Source: Trichosporon coremiiforme
Taxonomy: Eukaryota > Basidiomycota > Tremellomycetes > Trichosporonales > Trichosporonaceae
DNA: 64,000 bases
NCBI GenBank assembly: GCA_039545355.1
Contig: BCJJ01000017.1
Coordinates: forward strand, 558,001-622,000
Reading direction: 5' to 3'
In this document: positions 10,278 through 22,094 of the stretch, piece by piece
Layout of the letters: each line of letters starts with the position of its first letter
Numbering within the stretch: the first letter of the stretch is position 1
Translations under genes and position numbers: made by a program
Notes under the pieces: generated by a model
What the model was told of the DNA's origin: nothing
Seen by the model: the letters and a program-made list of their open reading frames with translations, nothing else
Databases searched by the model: none

Positions 10278-11944
10278 TTACCGGGCGTCAGGGCTGTCGG
10301 CCTCAGTGAGTACCGCCTCCCATGGCTTCCCTGCGACCTCCGAGAACTCTCGGACGAGCGCGCGTCCGAACACGGCAACGTGAGCGATGGCATTCTGCAT
10401 GCCCAGCTCGATGGGCCAGGCGAATGTGTCCGGGTCGTCGATGTCGAGGAATCGGGCGCAACCAAGCGAATCGCCGGGCGCCGGCATGATATCCTCAGCC
10501 AGTTCAGAGTTGACTGCGCGGTCCCACGTCGTCGGGAACGAGTTGCGCAGAGTGCGCAGCGAGAGGTGATGCCGCGACGCCAGGATAGCCTTCGAAGCGT
10601 TGGTAGAGGCAGAAGCTGTAGTCGTCAAGAGCTTGAGAACGTCTGGTGGGATCTCAGAGCTGGTAGACGCAGGCGAGCGAGCAAGGGCACCTGGTGAGGC
10701 GCTCGATGAAGCCGGGGATGGTCCGTGATTCGATGCGGATGAGCCGTGTGTCCCATTCGCCGATCCATTGGCAAGCGGAGCGTTCGAGGAATGGGGGGTT
10801 GAGAGGTCCTTAGCTCTCCGGCTAAGCTTGTGAAGGTCAGTCGTAGAGATTTGGTACTGCGTGACGGCCTCGACAAGGTAGCTGTTCGTGTCAGCGCTGA
10901 ATTTGTTCGGACACCTACATGAATCCCATCATGCCACGGATAAGATCCCGGTGCGTGTCGTCAGATTTGAGCCGGCTCTGCCATCGACCTGCGATGAAGC
11001 CACGGAGTCCATCGAGCTGGACAATAGAGTCGGTCTTGGTGTAACCATACATACGCTCCTCGCAGAAGATGCGGAAGAGGTACAGGCATAGCGAGTCGGT
11101 GAGGTAGAGAACCGCACGCAGCGGGTCCTCACTGACGCGACCCCGTAAGTGCCCCTTGGCACCCGCCGGGTTGAGGAATGCATCGCCGTAGCGCTTGAGA
11201 GAGTGGGCGCGAGTCCCTAAGCTGTGACATGTCAGTGACAAGAGCGATAACGGGACTCACCTGTGGAACAAGTTGCTCCATTGGTCCTTGGACCATTCAG
11301 CAGTTCCCTGTCCAGCTTTGCGCTCCTTGATCTCGTGCCGTAAACTGCTGCGTGCAGGCCGATGCGGCGACGACAAGTGCGCTGATCTTGTGGGAGGTGT
11401 AAGGCCGTTGCTGTTGGTGGCCGACATTGAGCGCGTCAATTCGTGGGAGGACGGGTTAGCAGCCGGCCCGGTAGCCGAGTTATCCGTGCGAGCGCGCTTG
11501 AGTTCTGGTCGCCTGCTCGACCCCGTACCGCTCAATCCCAGCCCGTTTACTTCATCATCGTCGGAGCTCTTCCGTTTGACGGCACGAGCAAACGCCTTGA
11601 ATGATGAGTACTTGGAGCTGCCTATTGAGCTCTGGCCAGCCGGACGAGGCGACGAGACGAATGTTTTGGGGAGCGATGCAGTCAGAGGCGCAGGAAGCTT
11701 CGCTAGAAGCTGGAGGAAGTTAGCACTCCAGTTCGTTGCAGGGACAACCCCGAGAGTTACGTGTACTCACCTTGAGAATCTGCTCGGCATCGTTCTTCAG
11801 TGAATCGCTGGCACTCGGAGACTGAGTTGTGGACCGAGGAACGTAGGCTGGGCGCTTGGGGAGCGTTGATGGGGAGGGCGAGCCAGCATTCGACGACGGG
11901 GGAAGGGACGAGTTGCGGGGAACGTAGGCCTTGATCGCCGCCAT
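10278..11944 (-). CDS. Hypothetical protein, four exons; helical conserved-looking C-terminal half
   Basis: Not recognised with confidence. Exons (minus strand) 11944-11771, 11709-11261, 11221-10919 and 10881-10278 join in frame to about 509 residues, with introns of 61, 39 and 37 nt. The first ~200 residues are Ser/Pro-rich and disordered. From about residue 200 the protein is ordered and helical (WSKDQWSNLFHSLGTRAHSL, then RAVLYLTDSLCLYLFRIFCE), followed by a Ser-rich linker and a second helical block. The LKRYGDA...LYLTDSL arrangement loosely recalls the C-terminal homology domain of AF4/FMR2 elongation factors; this is only a resemblance. A basic patch (AVKRKSSDDDE, ELKRARTDN) could be a nuclear signal. 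The start is the first ATG after a likely 5' leader. Confidence 0.7.
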
Positions 11945-14900
11945 GGTGTGATACGGAGGACAGACAAGAGGTGCGAAGCGATATCAGGACTGTGTGACAA
12001 CGGGGTGACAGACGACAGAGTTCGTGGGGTAGGCGGATATGGGAATCGAAGGTGACAGACGTGTGATGGAGGTGGGCCGCTGCGAAAGTCGTGTGTCGAG
12101 GGGGTTGTCGGCGCGTGTAGTGTGCGTACAACAGCAATGGTGTCTGCTATTGCTGCTGCATACGCTAGCCGCAGGCGACAGATGCCAGTGCGAGGAGACT
12201 CAGAGCCTCGCTTGGGCGCTCGGGCTTATTGTCGTGCGGCAATGCTAGGGTGACAATTGAGAAGGGTCGAGCGTCGGGTGGAGATGCGTGCAGTTGCGGT
12301 CGTTGTCGCAGCAGAAGATGCGAGGACAGAAGAATGTGTGTCGAGCGAGTTGGGGAGCGAAGTTGGCCGGAGAAGCCTGTGCCAAGGGGCAAAGGCGGGG
12401 CAGCGGCTTGGACGGGGTGGACCAAAGCTAGGTGCTAGTGGACCCAGTCAAGGCAAGGCGGCGCGGCGGCGGTGATAGGGTGCCGACTGCAGATGATTAG
12501 AGTTCGTCAGATCGGGGGTAATGACCGCCTTAGTCGAGCTGATAGCAACTGTGCTGGCGTGGGTTGTTGCCGCTCCTGGGACCCGTCGTTGAAGGATGCA
12601 GTTGAGAGGGGCGAAGGATCTCGACGTTGATGCACGGGCGATACCGCAAGACTACGAGTCGAGCAATCTTGGGCACGGTAGTCTAGTCGACTTGAACACA
12701 CGGATATAGGCGTCGGGTGGTTGGCTGCGCTGCACTCCGGTTAACGCTGCGGCGGGGTGTTACTACTGATAACGGCAAGCGATGGTTCCCATCGACAAAG
12801 CGATGCACAGGGGAGGAGGGGGAGGAGGGCGACGGCCTTGGAGCGTGTGTGCGTCGAGCGGGCTGTGTGTAGTGGTGAGAAAGTGTCTGTACAATGCAAC
12901 AAGGATGTGGGAGGAGCGAGGGGAGCCGGCAGGGAGGGGCGACTGGTCGGTTGCTGGGGACAGGGAAGCGCGCCGAGAAGTCAAAGCCAAGCCTGGACAC
13001 CTGACTGCGATGTTCGCCTGGCTCCTGGTCTTACGCCCGACTATTCTGAGTAATTCAGCGGCAACGGCCAACGGTCAGCGGGTCGGCGGGCAGCGGTCGA
13101 GACGAGGGCGGTCATGGGCGAGAAGCATGGCCGACCTGCGGGTGCGGGGGAAGCTGCCTGCATACCCTCGGGCCCGATCCTCACCTGCCGCCTACAAGCC
13201 CCGCCGCTATGCTCTGTGCTCCCCTCCGATCCCCACAAGGATTAACCCATTCGCATACCACAAGTCTTCCCTCTCTCGCCCATCCCCTTGTCAACTTTCC
13301 ACACATTAACATTTCTTCCTCCAGTCACCTGTTGGCCGATGCAAGCATAACTCTGCATTCTCAAGACGTCGGTCACTGCCCCGCATGCACGTCTGCGCCT
13401 GAGTGAATGACATGCACCACCACCGAGACGCCGAGGCGCCTCCCGCCCGCGGCGCACCCGACATGGTCGGCAGCCGACAGCCTTGAGCGGCCGGCAGATA
13501 TATGCATGCAGGGTGGGAGCCAGGGAAGTGCTAGCACCTGGCTGCCTCGTCCGAGTAGCCGCGTGCGTGGCTTGCGCTGAAGACGTAAGGACGGCCTCGG
13601 ACCTTAGACCTGGGCCCTGGTTATTCCTGGGACTAAGTCCTAGATGGCGTATGTATATTCCGGTTCGCTAACTAAGCAATTGTGGCGGCCAGGATTAGCA
13701 GCATAGCACGGCGGTGCGCCCAGACGCGGAAGCGGGCGCGACGGCGAGGCGGGTCGCCGCAGCGACAGCCATGCAGCGGCCGTGACTGCCCAGCGCGCCA
13801 ACGTCCGTCGGCGGGCGCCGGTTGCGCCTCAGCGTGTTCTGTACGTGCACACAAGTACTGTTCCGCCTGCGGTGCATGCAGCGATATCTGGATGCGCGGA
13901 TCGGGTGTTCCGGTTGCCATGCAGAGAGATCTTGCCATCTGCCTCTGACATCACTTCCGACTGAGCCTTCGAGAATGTATGTCCCGCTGAACTCTGATGA
14001 AGGAGACGGGGAAGAAATATGTTTCAACGTGAGCGTAAGTGGTGTCTGAGCCAGCCGCCGGACGTACCGGGTCGCTCGATGGATCGTTGGGAACCATGAA
14101 AGCTGAATCGCCGTCCACGTCGAAGCGGCATGGATCCAGGATTAGTAGATCAGTTGATGGGGCCGGCGGGGGAAGGGAAATGCTAGCGTTACGAGCGAGA
14201 GACTCTTAGCTCGCCAGAGAGACCGGGAGAGGGACGGTGTCCCATTGCTTGGGATTGATGGATCAAGGTTGAACCTCATGCCCGGTAACAGCTGGTGTTC
14301 AGGAACTTCAGGGTTTAAGGCACCGGCGAGCGAGCTGGGTCAACTCATCTGTCATCCCATCCATCCACCGTGGGTCGGGGGTGCCAGCCTAGAGTTCGGA
14401 CCTTTTTCTGGCTGGACCGCGTCCGCCCCCTCAACTTTTCTTTTTCGAATCCAGAATCCAGAAGCCAATCCTTATCGCGCTTCACGTGCCGGTCACGTGA
14501 ATTGCTTCAGCACAACGTCGGTCGGTTCGATTTTCCCGGCCTCGGGTATCAGCGCCAGGGCGGCACTCACATCTCTATGCGCTTGGCGCCGCCTTCCCAG
14601 TCAACGACATGCACACTGTCGCATCGGCGAAACGGACTCCAAAGACCGCAGATCCCGTAGAGCTACACGCGCACGCGTATGCATCGCCGTTTGCATCGGC
14701 CGACCGCAGTGGGACACAGCTGCCGCTCACAGCATCGCGACCATGAACAATGCGCAGAGAAGTGTTCGGGCTGGTGGGAACGGTGTGACCCAGCCCGTGC
14801 ACCCTACATTACGGGCTGGATCATTGGACCACCGCCATCAGGACAATGGCCTAGCGCAGACTAGCTCGAACACCGAACACACGAGCCCCGGCTTCGCGGT

Positions 14901-15816
14901 GCGGCGTCAATGCGACTCACACGCACATGCACAATGGATGAATGCATTGTCAGTCACCGAGTAGCACGCAGCTCCGTCACCCAGCTCCGCACCAACGCGT
15001 TAGTGACCGAGACCCCGTCACCCACTGCATGTGAGGACGTCATACCGCACGCTGGATATACTGGATGTGACGGTGATGCTTGGGCGTTGCGTTGGGGAGC
15101 AAGGGTTGGGTGACAAGCGTACAAGCGACGGACGACGCCGGATCGGTGGGTTTCAACGGCTAAATGCACAATGAAGCCGGGACCTGACCGTGATCGTTGC
15201 GCTAGGCTGGGTGCTCGCTGTGGCGCGGGAGCAATTTTTAGGCCAAAGGACGCGCCTGTGTGCGTTGTCGGCGGTGGAGTTGTGCATGCCCCCCACATAC
15301 GCACGTGGCGTTGATGGGCCTAGCGAGGAACCATCGCGAGGCTAGGCCGCGGGGCCGGTCCCTCTCGTCCCTTGGCGCCCTGTGGCCCTGCTTGATCGCA
15401 ATCAGAAATGACCTCCACCACAGGTCGGCGAGTCCAACAGTGATACGGCCGTGCGGTGGTGGGTGCTCCCCCTCCTCCCGGGGTACACGGCATACTCATG
15501 GTCTCCATCCAACACCGCTGCTCTCTCCTTCCCCCATACTCTTCATCAAGAACAGCGAGCACGACCTCCCATCTGCTCTCCTCTCTACCTCTTACTCAGA
15601 GTATACCTACCACAACCCCACTCAACTTTTCCACCCATCTCCGCACATCACAACACCACTGCAACACCTACTCCTCCCCACCACACCACGCTCTGTCAAA
15701 CTCTCACCCATCCGGGTCCACAACTCTTGCCACCCCCATCCAGCGAGCAGAGCTTCTGTCCCCTCTCCCTGGTCTTCCCTATCTCGCTCGCGCGTTAGTC
15801 TGTTGCTACCGTCGCG
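11945..15816. other. Gene-poor region, about 3.9 kb
   Basis: Contains the promoter of the minus-strand gene at its left end. The pyrimidine-rich leader of the next gene lies at its right end (15480-15810, dense CTC/ACC runs). Between them, open frames up to ~240 codons lack domains, consistent starts or splice-site support. I see no transposon ends or tRNA. Confidence 0.45.
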
Positions 15817-16947
15817 ATGCCCCCCCAACCCATCGTCTTCGCCTCGCCGGCTGACCCGGCCGTGGGGCTCAAGACCAAATCTTCAGGCTTCGTGTCCTTC
15901 AGCGTCGCTCCTCCTCGCGAGCCGACTCCTCCTCCCGCCCCTGCCTTGACGTTCAACCAGCGCCGCAAGACCGCTGTCGTCGTTCCCTCGACGGCGTCGG
16001 AGCGCCTGTCGTCAAAAATGCGACCCCTCAACGTGACCATCGTCGCCCGCTGCCTGGTCCGCCCCAAGGTGCCATCGCCGCCGCCCACGAACAAGAAGCG
16101 ATCATCCCACCAGACCCCCGCCGCCTCCCCTACCCCCTCTATTCCTGCAACCGGCCCCGCTGTGCACCCCTATAACCGCCTCCACGACCTCGCCAACACG
16201 CGTTCCACGATTCCCTCACCGCAGGAGCTCCTCAGAGCTGAGCGGGCTGAGGAGGAGAAGGCCCGCCAGAAGAAGGAGAACGCCGCAGCTGCTCGTGCAG
16301 CGGCAGCGCTCGCCCGGCGCCGCAAGGCCCTTCGTTCTAGTCGCGGAACTCGTGGTTCGAGCACTGTGGCCACCCCAACCCCGACTCCGATGATCCCTCC
16401 CATCCAGCGAGCTGTTGCCGCCCAGCGCGCCCGCTCCGCTGAGGCTGCCGCCGCCGAAGCCCACGCTGCCGAAGCTGCACAGTACAAGCTCCCGACGACT
16501 GAGCCCGAGGATGGCAGCGATATTCCGACGCCCCGCACTCTCAAGCGCACGCGCTCCAGCGGTCTCGCCCCCGTTTCCGTTGGCGGTAACGGTGCCGTCA
16601 ACGTCAACTCGCCTCTCCGTGCGGTCACATCTGCCGACGACGACAAGGACAAGACTGAAGTTGACGGTGCGCTCGATGAGACTTCTGCCCCGCGCAAGCG
16701 CTCTCGTCTGGCTGAAAGTGTTCCCCCGACACGGGCTTCCCGGCGTGGTTCAACTTCGCCCGCCGGATCTGCCAGCAGCTTGCCCGAAGCGAGCCCTCGG
16801 AAATCGGGCGAGAGCTCCCCAAAGGACAGCGAGGACGCGACTAGCATGCGCCGTGTGCAGTCCGAGACGCAGACGCAGCCGATGGTTCGCGAACGGTCTA
16901 GGCGCGAGACACAGGCGCCCGCGCGGATGCGCGACTACGACAGATAA
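15817..16947 (+). CDS. Intronless disordered Pro/Ser/Ala-rich protein
   Basis: A single frame of 376 residues starting at an ATG just after a long CT-rich leader. I do not recognise it. It is almost wholly low complexity. Residues 1-110 are Pro/Ser-rich. Residues ~135-180 form an Ala/Glu/Arg-rich helix, probably coiled coil (RAERAEEEKARQKKENAAAA). The rest carries many Ser-Pro and Thr-Pro sites and Arg/Lys clusters such as RKRSRLAE, which could serve as a nuclear signal. Codon usage is strongly GC3-biased like the neighbouring genes, which supports a real gene. Function unknown. Confidence 0.65.
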   Translation: MPPQPIVFASPADPAVGLKTKSSGFVSFSVAPPREPTPPPAPALTFNQRRKTAVVVPSTASERLSSKMRPLNVTIVARCLVRPKVPSPPPTNKKRSSHQTPAASPTPSIPATGPAVHPYNRLHDLANTRSTIPSPQELLRAERAEEEKARQKKENAAAARAAAALARRRKALRSSRGTRGSSTVATPTPTPMIPPIQRAVAAQRARSAEAAAAEAHAAEAAQYKLPTTEPEDGSDIPTPRTLKRTRSSGLAPVSVGGNGAVNVNSPLRAVTSADDDKDKTEVDGALDETSAPRKRSRLAESVPPTRASRRGSTSPAGSASSLPEASPRKSGESSPKDSEDATSMRRVQSETQTQPMVRERSRRETQAPARMRDYDR

Positions 16948-19063
16948 ACACTGTGGTGGTGGCGTAGATCCGTGTCCTTTGTTGTCTGTGCTTTTAGCCC
17001 GAATGTGTCTCTCTCCCTCTGTCTCTGTTTCTGTAGTATAATCGCATCCATCTGGTATGAAGACTGTGCATGACTCTGTGCTATGCCGAAGATTTGTTTG
17101 TGCTTGAGGGGCAAGTGGGGGACTGCAGGGGTAGGTGACGGCGGAGAAAATTGATAAGACGGTGGGGGTGAATGAGGATCTCCTGGGTGAATCCTGGGCG
17201 GTGAAGTTGTGACAATAGCGGCAGCGGTAGGGTGCGGCTGTGTCCTGGCTGACTCCTGGCGGTCTCCTGGCCGTCCTGGCGGTGTCCTGGGAGGGGGAGG
17301 CGGGGTTGCGGAATGTCTTGGTCCGACGCGCAGCGTCCAGCGTGGGAGAGTCACTGGGGCGGTCATCGTCAGAGTGAATTCCCGCGGCGACCGTGGGAGA
17401 GTCGGCCTCACCGAAGAGTCAATCGGCATCAGCGGCGCAAGTTCGTGAGCGAGCGTGGGAAACCTTTCACGTGAGGAGGGATGGAGACGTCCGCCCCCCA
17501 GTGACAACTATGACGTAGTGCTGAGTGACGGATGTCGAGCGACCACTCAATGTAGAGTGTGGCTTCGAGTCTGTGGCGTTGGGCGCGTCCACGATACTTG
17601 TACGCGTCGCTCTCGATCGGTTCCACGGAACACGTACTGTGTATCGTGCACGGCGCACAGCTGCCTGCGTTGCCGCCTGCGCTAGTCTTCACGAGGAGAT
17701 GAGGGAGAGGTGACGGTGCCGAGCGTCTGCCGAATTGGCTGGCGTCCGATATCACGGCATCGCTAGTTGTCGGTCGTGGCCGTAGTGCATAGCTGGCGTG
17801 GATACACCGGTCTGTTGCGAGGAGGGAGGTTGTTATAGATCATAAATCTGCCAGAGCTGCTCGAGACCCACTCTCCGACGGGACATCGGATCTGAACTGA
17901 CCCAAAGCTGTGGCTCGTCCGTCGCGTTCTTCTAACATACTCACGCGACGCTAGTGGCACTAACCATCAGCCGAGGCCATGAACACGGCACGTAGATGGC
18001 GGAGACCTCGCCGCTTCCTTTCGTCTAGTACTTTCTTACGAGCACGCTCTTACGTCCTCTTCCTGAACTCGACTGTACGCCCAGCCTTTGAGCGATATTC
18101 CGACGGAGACTCGGCGCGAGCCGCTGACACTGATCGCGGAATGCTCCCAATCCTAGATCATGCTTGTGTGCTTGTGATCGCCCCTGGGGTGTGACTCGCG
18201 CCTTCTCTCCCCGCGGACTGGTTGCGGTGCGGTACTTGGCGTGGACGCAGCCGGTGGGTGGATCTGGCGGGCGCCGTTGCCGCCAGACTTGCACGCTTCC
18301 TGCCCGGGACCTAGTCTGGAGGTGCGTCTCGTCAGCCGCACGCCCATTGCGCACGCCACACGGCGTCTGAGCACACGACTGATCTTCTGCGCCCCCGTAG
18401 TCTGTTACCCAAAGGCATTGACTGCGAGTCATCGATCCAACGGAGCAGGGTGAGCTGACAAACGTGGAGCGGACCAGACAGTGCGCAGCGCATACCCTGC
18501 TAGTCATGGTATGAGGTTGCGGTAGATGCGGCAGTGTACGCATGCGCCAGATCTGCGGCGACACATCCGCCCGCGACTGCCGCGGAGTTCCAAAGCGTCC
18601 CGCCACTGACGTTTCTGGCACCTCGCTTAGTTGCAGCGCAGACTATTCCTGGCCCGGCCATTCCTTTCATCAGCGGAAAGGTCTGTCCGGGAAGAACGGT
18701 CAACACATTTCACGGGGTAAACTAGCAGGGAACCGGGGATCTCTCGGGACAGCCTTGGACAGCCTTGGCCGCCAGCTGTGGTGGGTCAATCACGTCTCTC
18801 CGACGCCTTAAGCGCCTTGTGCGCCTTGTGCACCTCCTGGGGAGCAGATGGAGTAGGCTAGTGTGTGGAATGAGGCGCGGGGAGAACTGTTGATGGTCAA
18901 GGAGGCTGGAGGCGGAGGACTTCGCGGTCCTGCAAACATATATCTGTGTCGTCTGCTCTACGCAACCTCTTAACGAAAGACTCGCGGTGGCCCAGAAACG
19001 CATCGCCTTACGACTTCACGAATAACGACCTGTACCACCTACACTCTCCTTCACACAAACACT
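16948..19063. other. Intergenic region, about 2.1 kb
   Basis: The first 150 bases are the likely 3' UTR of the upstream gene (TC-rich, then AT-richer). A TCCTGG repeat tract lies near 17240-17295. The rest shows only short frames on both strands without support. A pyrimidine-rich stretch near 19030-19063 leads into the small gene that follows. Confidence 0.45.
17240..17295. repeat. Degenerate TCCTGG(C)GGT tandem repeat
   Basis: Five or more imperfect copies of a 10-15 bp unit built on TCCTGGCGGT or TCCTGGCTGA lie back to back, downstream of the disordered-protein gene. Confidence 0.55.
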
Positions 19064-19328
19064 ATGCCATCTCCTTTAAACCGCGTCAGGGCTCAGCACG
19101 GCCTGCGTCCGCTGCCTGGACCCCCTCGCCCCGTAAACATTGTCGGTGAGTCTCTCTCCCCAGGAGCACAATGCACAGACGCTGATGACAGACCCCGCTC
19201 GGCTAGACGAGTGCACCTCCATCCTACTCGCGCTCACCCAGAGACAAGAGGACATGGTTCGCCGGTTCCACACAAGAGGGGACGGTGAGAGCCTCTCCCC
19301 GCCAACGACACCTCCCTCCTCTCCTTGA
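19064..19328 (+). CDS. Possible 77-residue microgene with a 31-nt intron
   Basis: Exon 1 (19064-19132) and exon 2 (19164-19328) flank a 31-nt GT-AG segment (gtaaac...cccag). The joined product begins MPSPLNRVRAQHGLRPLPG. It continues with a helical, acidic/Arg-rich segment (PARLDECTSILLALTQRQED) and ends in a Pro/Ser tail. The second exon has the composition of a real protein, while the unspliced frame does not. The upstream region is pyrimidine-rich, as at other starts here. The gene faces STT3 tail to tail. No family recognised. The alternative is that this is a chance frame. Confidence 0.35.
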
Positions 19329-19573
19329 CCGCCACTACCTTCTGTATCACGCGCCCTCACCCTCCACCACTGTATCAAACCGACACCCTCACCTCACTGT
19401 AGCGCAGCACGGTCATTCCGCTGTACCATAAACACGTCCTCGGACATCCCTTTGTAGCATAGCTCTCAGCCGATACCATTTCAATCCACACTCGCGCTGG
19501 TCACGGACCCCACGGTCGCCGTGCTAACTCTGCAGTCTATATCGCATGCATTCTGCTTTTAGGATGTGTCTAT

Positions 19574-22094
19574 CTACTTACTGTCTCCCTGGCGGAGGAA
19601 GCCCTTTTCGAATTGGACGGCGTCCTTGTGTTTACGGCCGAAGGGGTCGTCCTTCTTGACGGCGTAAATACGGACGATCCAGTTCTCGGACGTGAACGCC
19701 TCCTCGATCGTCTCGAGCTGCTCGTGCGTCCCGTGCTCGGGAATACGCTGGCCGCGCACCCGGTCCTGCGCCGGATGTCCGCCGTACAGCTCGGGGAAGC
19801 GGTGATACGTCATCTTGTACATGAGCGAGTTGCGCATGGTGGGAGATGCCCGGTCGTCGACGGCGTACTCGCCTCGCGGCGTAAAGTACTTGGCCTCCTG
19901 CACCTCGTCGGGCCACTCGCCCTGGGCGATGCGGACCATCCAGAGGAACTTGTTGATGTCGTCACCAGAGTAGCCGAGCAGGCCACCAAAGATGACGAGC
20001 ACATAGTCGACATCATGACGGCGCAGGATCGGGTAAGCAATGTCCTCATTCGAGGCCATGGCCTTGCCGACGGTGGCGATGTGGGTGTTGTTCCACGTGT
20101 TGTTGTCGACGAGCGTCGTGCGGTCCGCCATGCCCGCAATCTGGTAGCCGTAGTCCCACCACGACATGACAACGGCGTCCTCGTCGGTGTTCTGGCGCAG
20201 CCAGTAGTAAGCCTCACGGAAGTCATCGATGATGTTCTGCGAGCCGTCCTGGTTGCGCGACGCGAGAACCACGGAAGGCGACGAGTAGGCGGTCGAGGTA
20301 ACATACGTGCAGTGCTTCACGAAGAAGACCATGAAGTACACGAGCACACCGACGACGAGAGCGCGCGACTCCCATGACCAGATACCGCGGGCCTTCTTGC
20401 CAGCCATGAAGCCAGTGAACTGGAACGCGGAGGACTCGGAGGGCTTGCCCTTCTTGGTCGCCTTCTTGGCTGGAACCGCCGCGGCAGCCTCCTCGGCTTC
20501 CAGCTTCGGGTCGAGGTACGCCTCGAGGAGCTTGGAGATCGCGATGGCGGAAGAGACGCAAACAACAGGGGTCAGAACGAGCATGAGACGAACCATGACA
20601 CCCGAGAAGTAGGCGGCGAAGACGGCGTAGATGATGACGAAGACGTGCTCGTCACGGAGCCAGCGGAAGCACCAGAAGAGACCGGCGGGGAAGACCCAAA
20701 TCAGCCAGTTCAGGTCGAAGAAGTAAGCGGGCCAGGCAGTCGGCTGGTGCTCAGACACAGAGGCAATGATAGGCACTGAATGTCAGAAACAGCACGCAAA
20801 GTGGGTGTACTCACTGTGAACCTTGGCGTAGCCGGTGTCCCAAAGAGAGTAGAAGCGGCCGGTCCAGGGGGCGATCCAGCCGGAGAAGGTGAGGAGGACG
20901 AGGGCGATGAAGGCGACAACGGCCACCAGAACAACAAAGGCGCGGAGAAGGACAGTGAAAGCCTTGTCGGGGACCAGGCGACGGCAGGTCTCGACAAAAG
21001 CAACGAGTTGGAGAAGACCGAAAACACCCAGAGCAGCCATACCCTCCGAGGTACGGATGGGAAGGAACTCAACGAAGGGAACCTGCATGGAGGCAATGGT
21101 GCCGAGAACGTACCACGAGCAGTACGCCGAATAAATGCGGTTGTTGTAGCGGCCCATGAGGAGGAGCACAAAGACGTGAAGGGGCACCATGTTGGTGATG
21201 AAGACGTATCCTCCCCAGGCGGCGACCATCCAGCCGTAGAACAGGGCGGCCCAAGTGCCCCAGAAGGTCGAGCCAGTCTTGAGAGCCTTGATCCAGAGAT
21301 AGAAGGTCGACATGAGGAGGAAGATGGCAATCGCCTCATTATCGTAGGATCCGGCCACTGAACGAGAGATGTATCCAGGAACGATACCGATGAAAGCGGC
21401 GGAGAGCAGAGCAGCTCCGGAGGAAGCCATCTCATTAGTGAAGCTGGAGTCAGTTGAAGTCGCAATGTTCTCAAACTCACAGGTATGTAGCGAATGCGGT
21501 GAGGCCAGAGAAGCCAGGAGCAAGGAGAACACAGACATTTCGGATGTCGACAGGCATGTTAATGTAGTGAAGGAAGCTCCAAATGAGTCCCGAGGTCACC
21601 ATGAGACCTGGGTAGACAGTGCCACCGACAGTACGTCCAAGGGGGTACCAAGCAGTAGGGTCAAACCAGTTCCAGAACTCCTGTAAGACGTTAGCGATTA
21701 CTCTGATGCATCAACGGTGCGTCACTCACGTAGAAGCCCTTGTTCACAAGGACCTTGGTCGCTCGGCTGCTGTTAGTGGGACACCAACATGACGCGCTCA
21801 CTAGTTGAACCACGGGTCGAACTCGTGAATGACACTCTCGAACCGGATGACAGCGAACAATCGGCTCGCGACAGCGGCACCGCAGATGAGCAGCAGGATT
21901 GCCAGGCGGAGGAAGCTCAGCGTGTTGTCCACCGTCTCTTTCGGCAGCTGCGGAACGGGATAGGCGTACGCGGCAACTTCTTCCTTGACGATCTCGACGG
22001 GCGGAGGGATGTCGTCTTCGATGACGGTAACCGACGCCTCCTTGCGCGGCGGCGCCGAGGCCGCGGCAGCACCGGCTTTGGATTTGGGTGCCAT
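19574..22094 (-). CDS. STT3: Oligosaccharyltransferase catalytic subunit STT3
   Basis: Transfers the lipid-linked oligosaccharide to Asn in Asn-X-Ser/Thr sequons in the ER lumen. Five exons (22094-21802, 21769-21730, 21680-21481, 21443-20815, 20775-19574), with introns of 32, 49, 37 and 39 nt, give 787 residues. The N-terminal ~45 residues are an Ala/Lys-rich cytosolic leader. EFDPWFNY near residue 95 carries the first lumenal acidic motif, and SYDNEA carries the second. About a dozen hydrophobic helices follow. The hallmark WWDYGYQ motif is near residue 591, next to [15 protein letters not shown], a conserved glycosylated stretch. DDINKFLWM and FTSENWMVRIY-like C-terminal blocks match the family closely. 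A Lys/Ala insertion near residue 475 (AKKATKKGK) lies in a loop. The start is the ATG of MAPKSKAG; an in-frame extension upstream looks like leader sequence. Confidence 0.97.

Noticed and set aside
14500..14560. GGTTCGATT-like B-box suggesting a tRNA
   Set aside because: The flanking bases do not form a T-arm and no acceptor or anticodon stem can be built around it.
14245..14964. 239-codon plus-strand frame in the 11.9-15.8 kb gap
   Set aside because: Begins with a non-ATG codon and has random-looking composition with many isolated Cys and Trp; no splice-linked neighbours.
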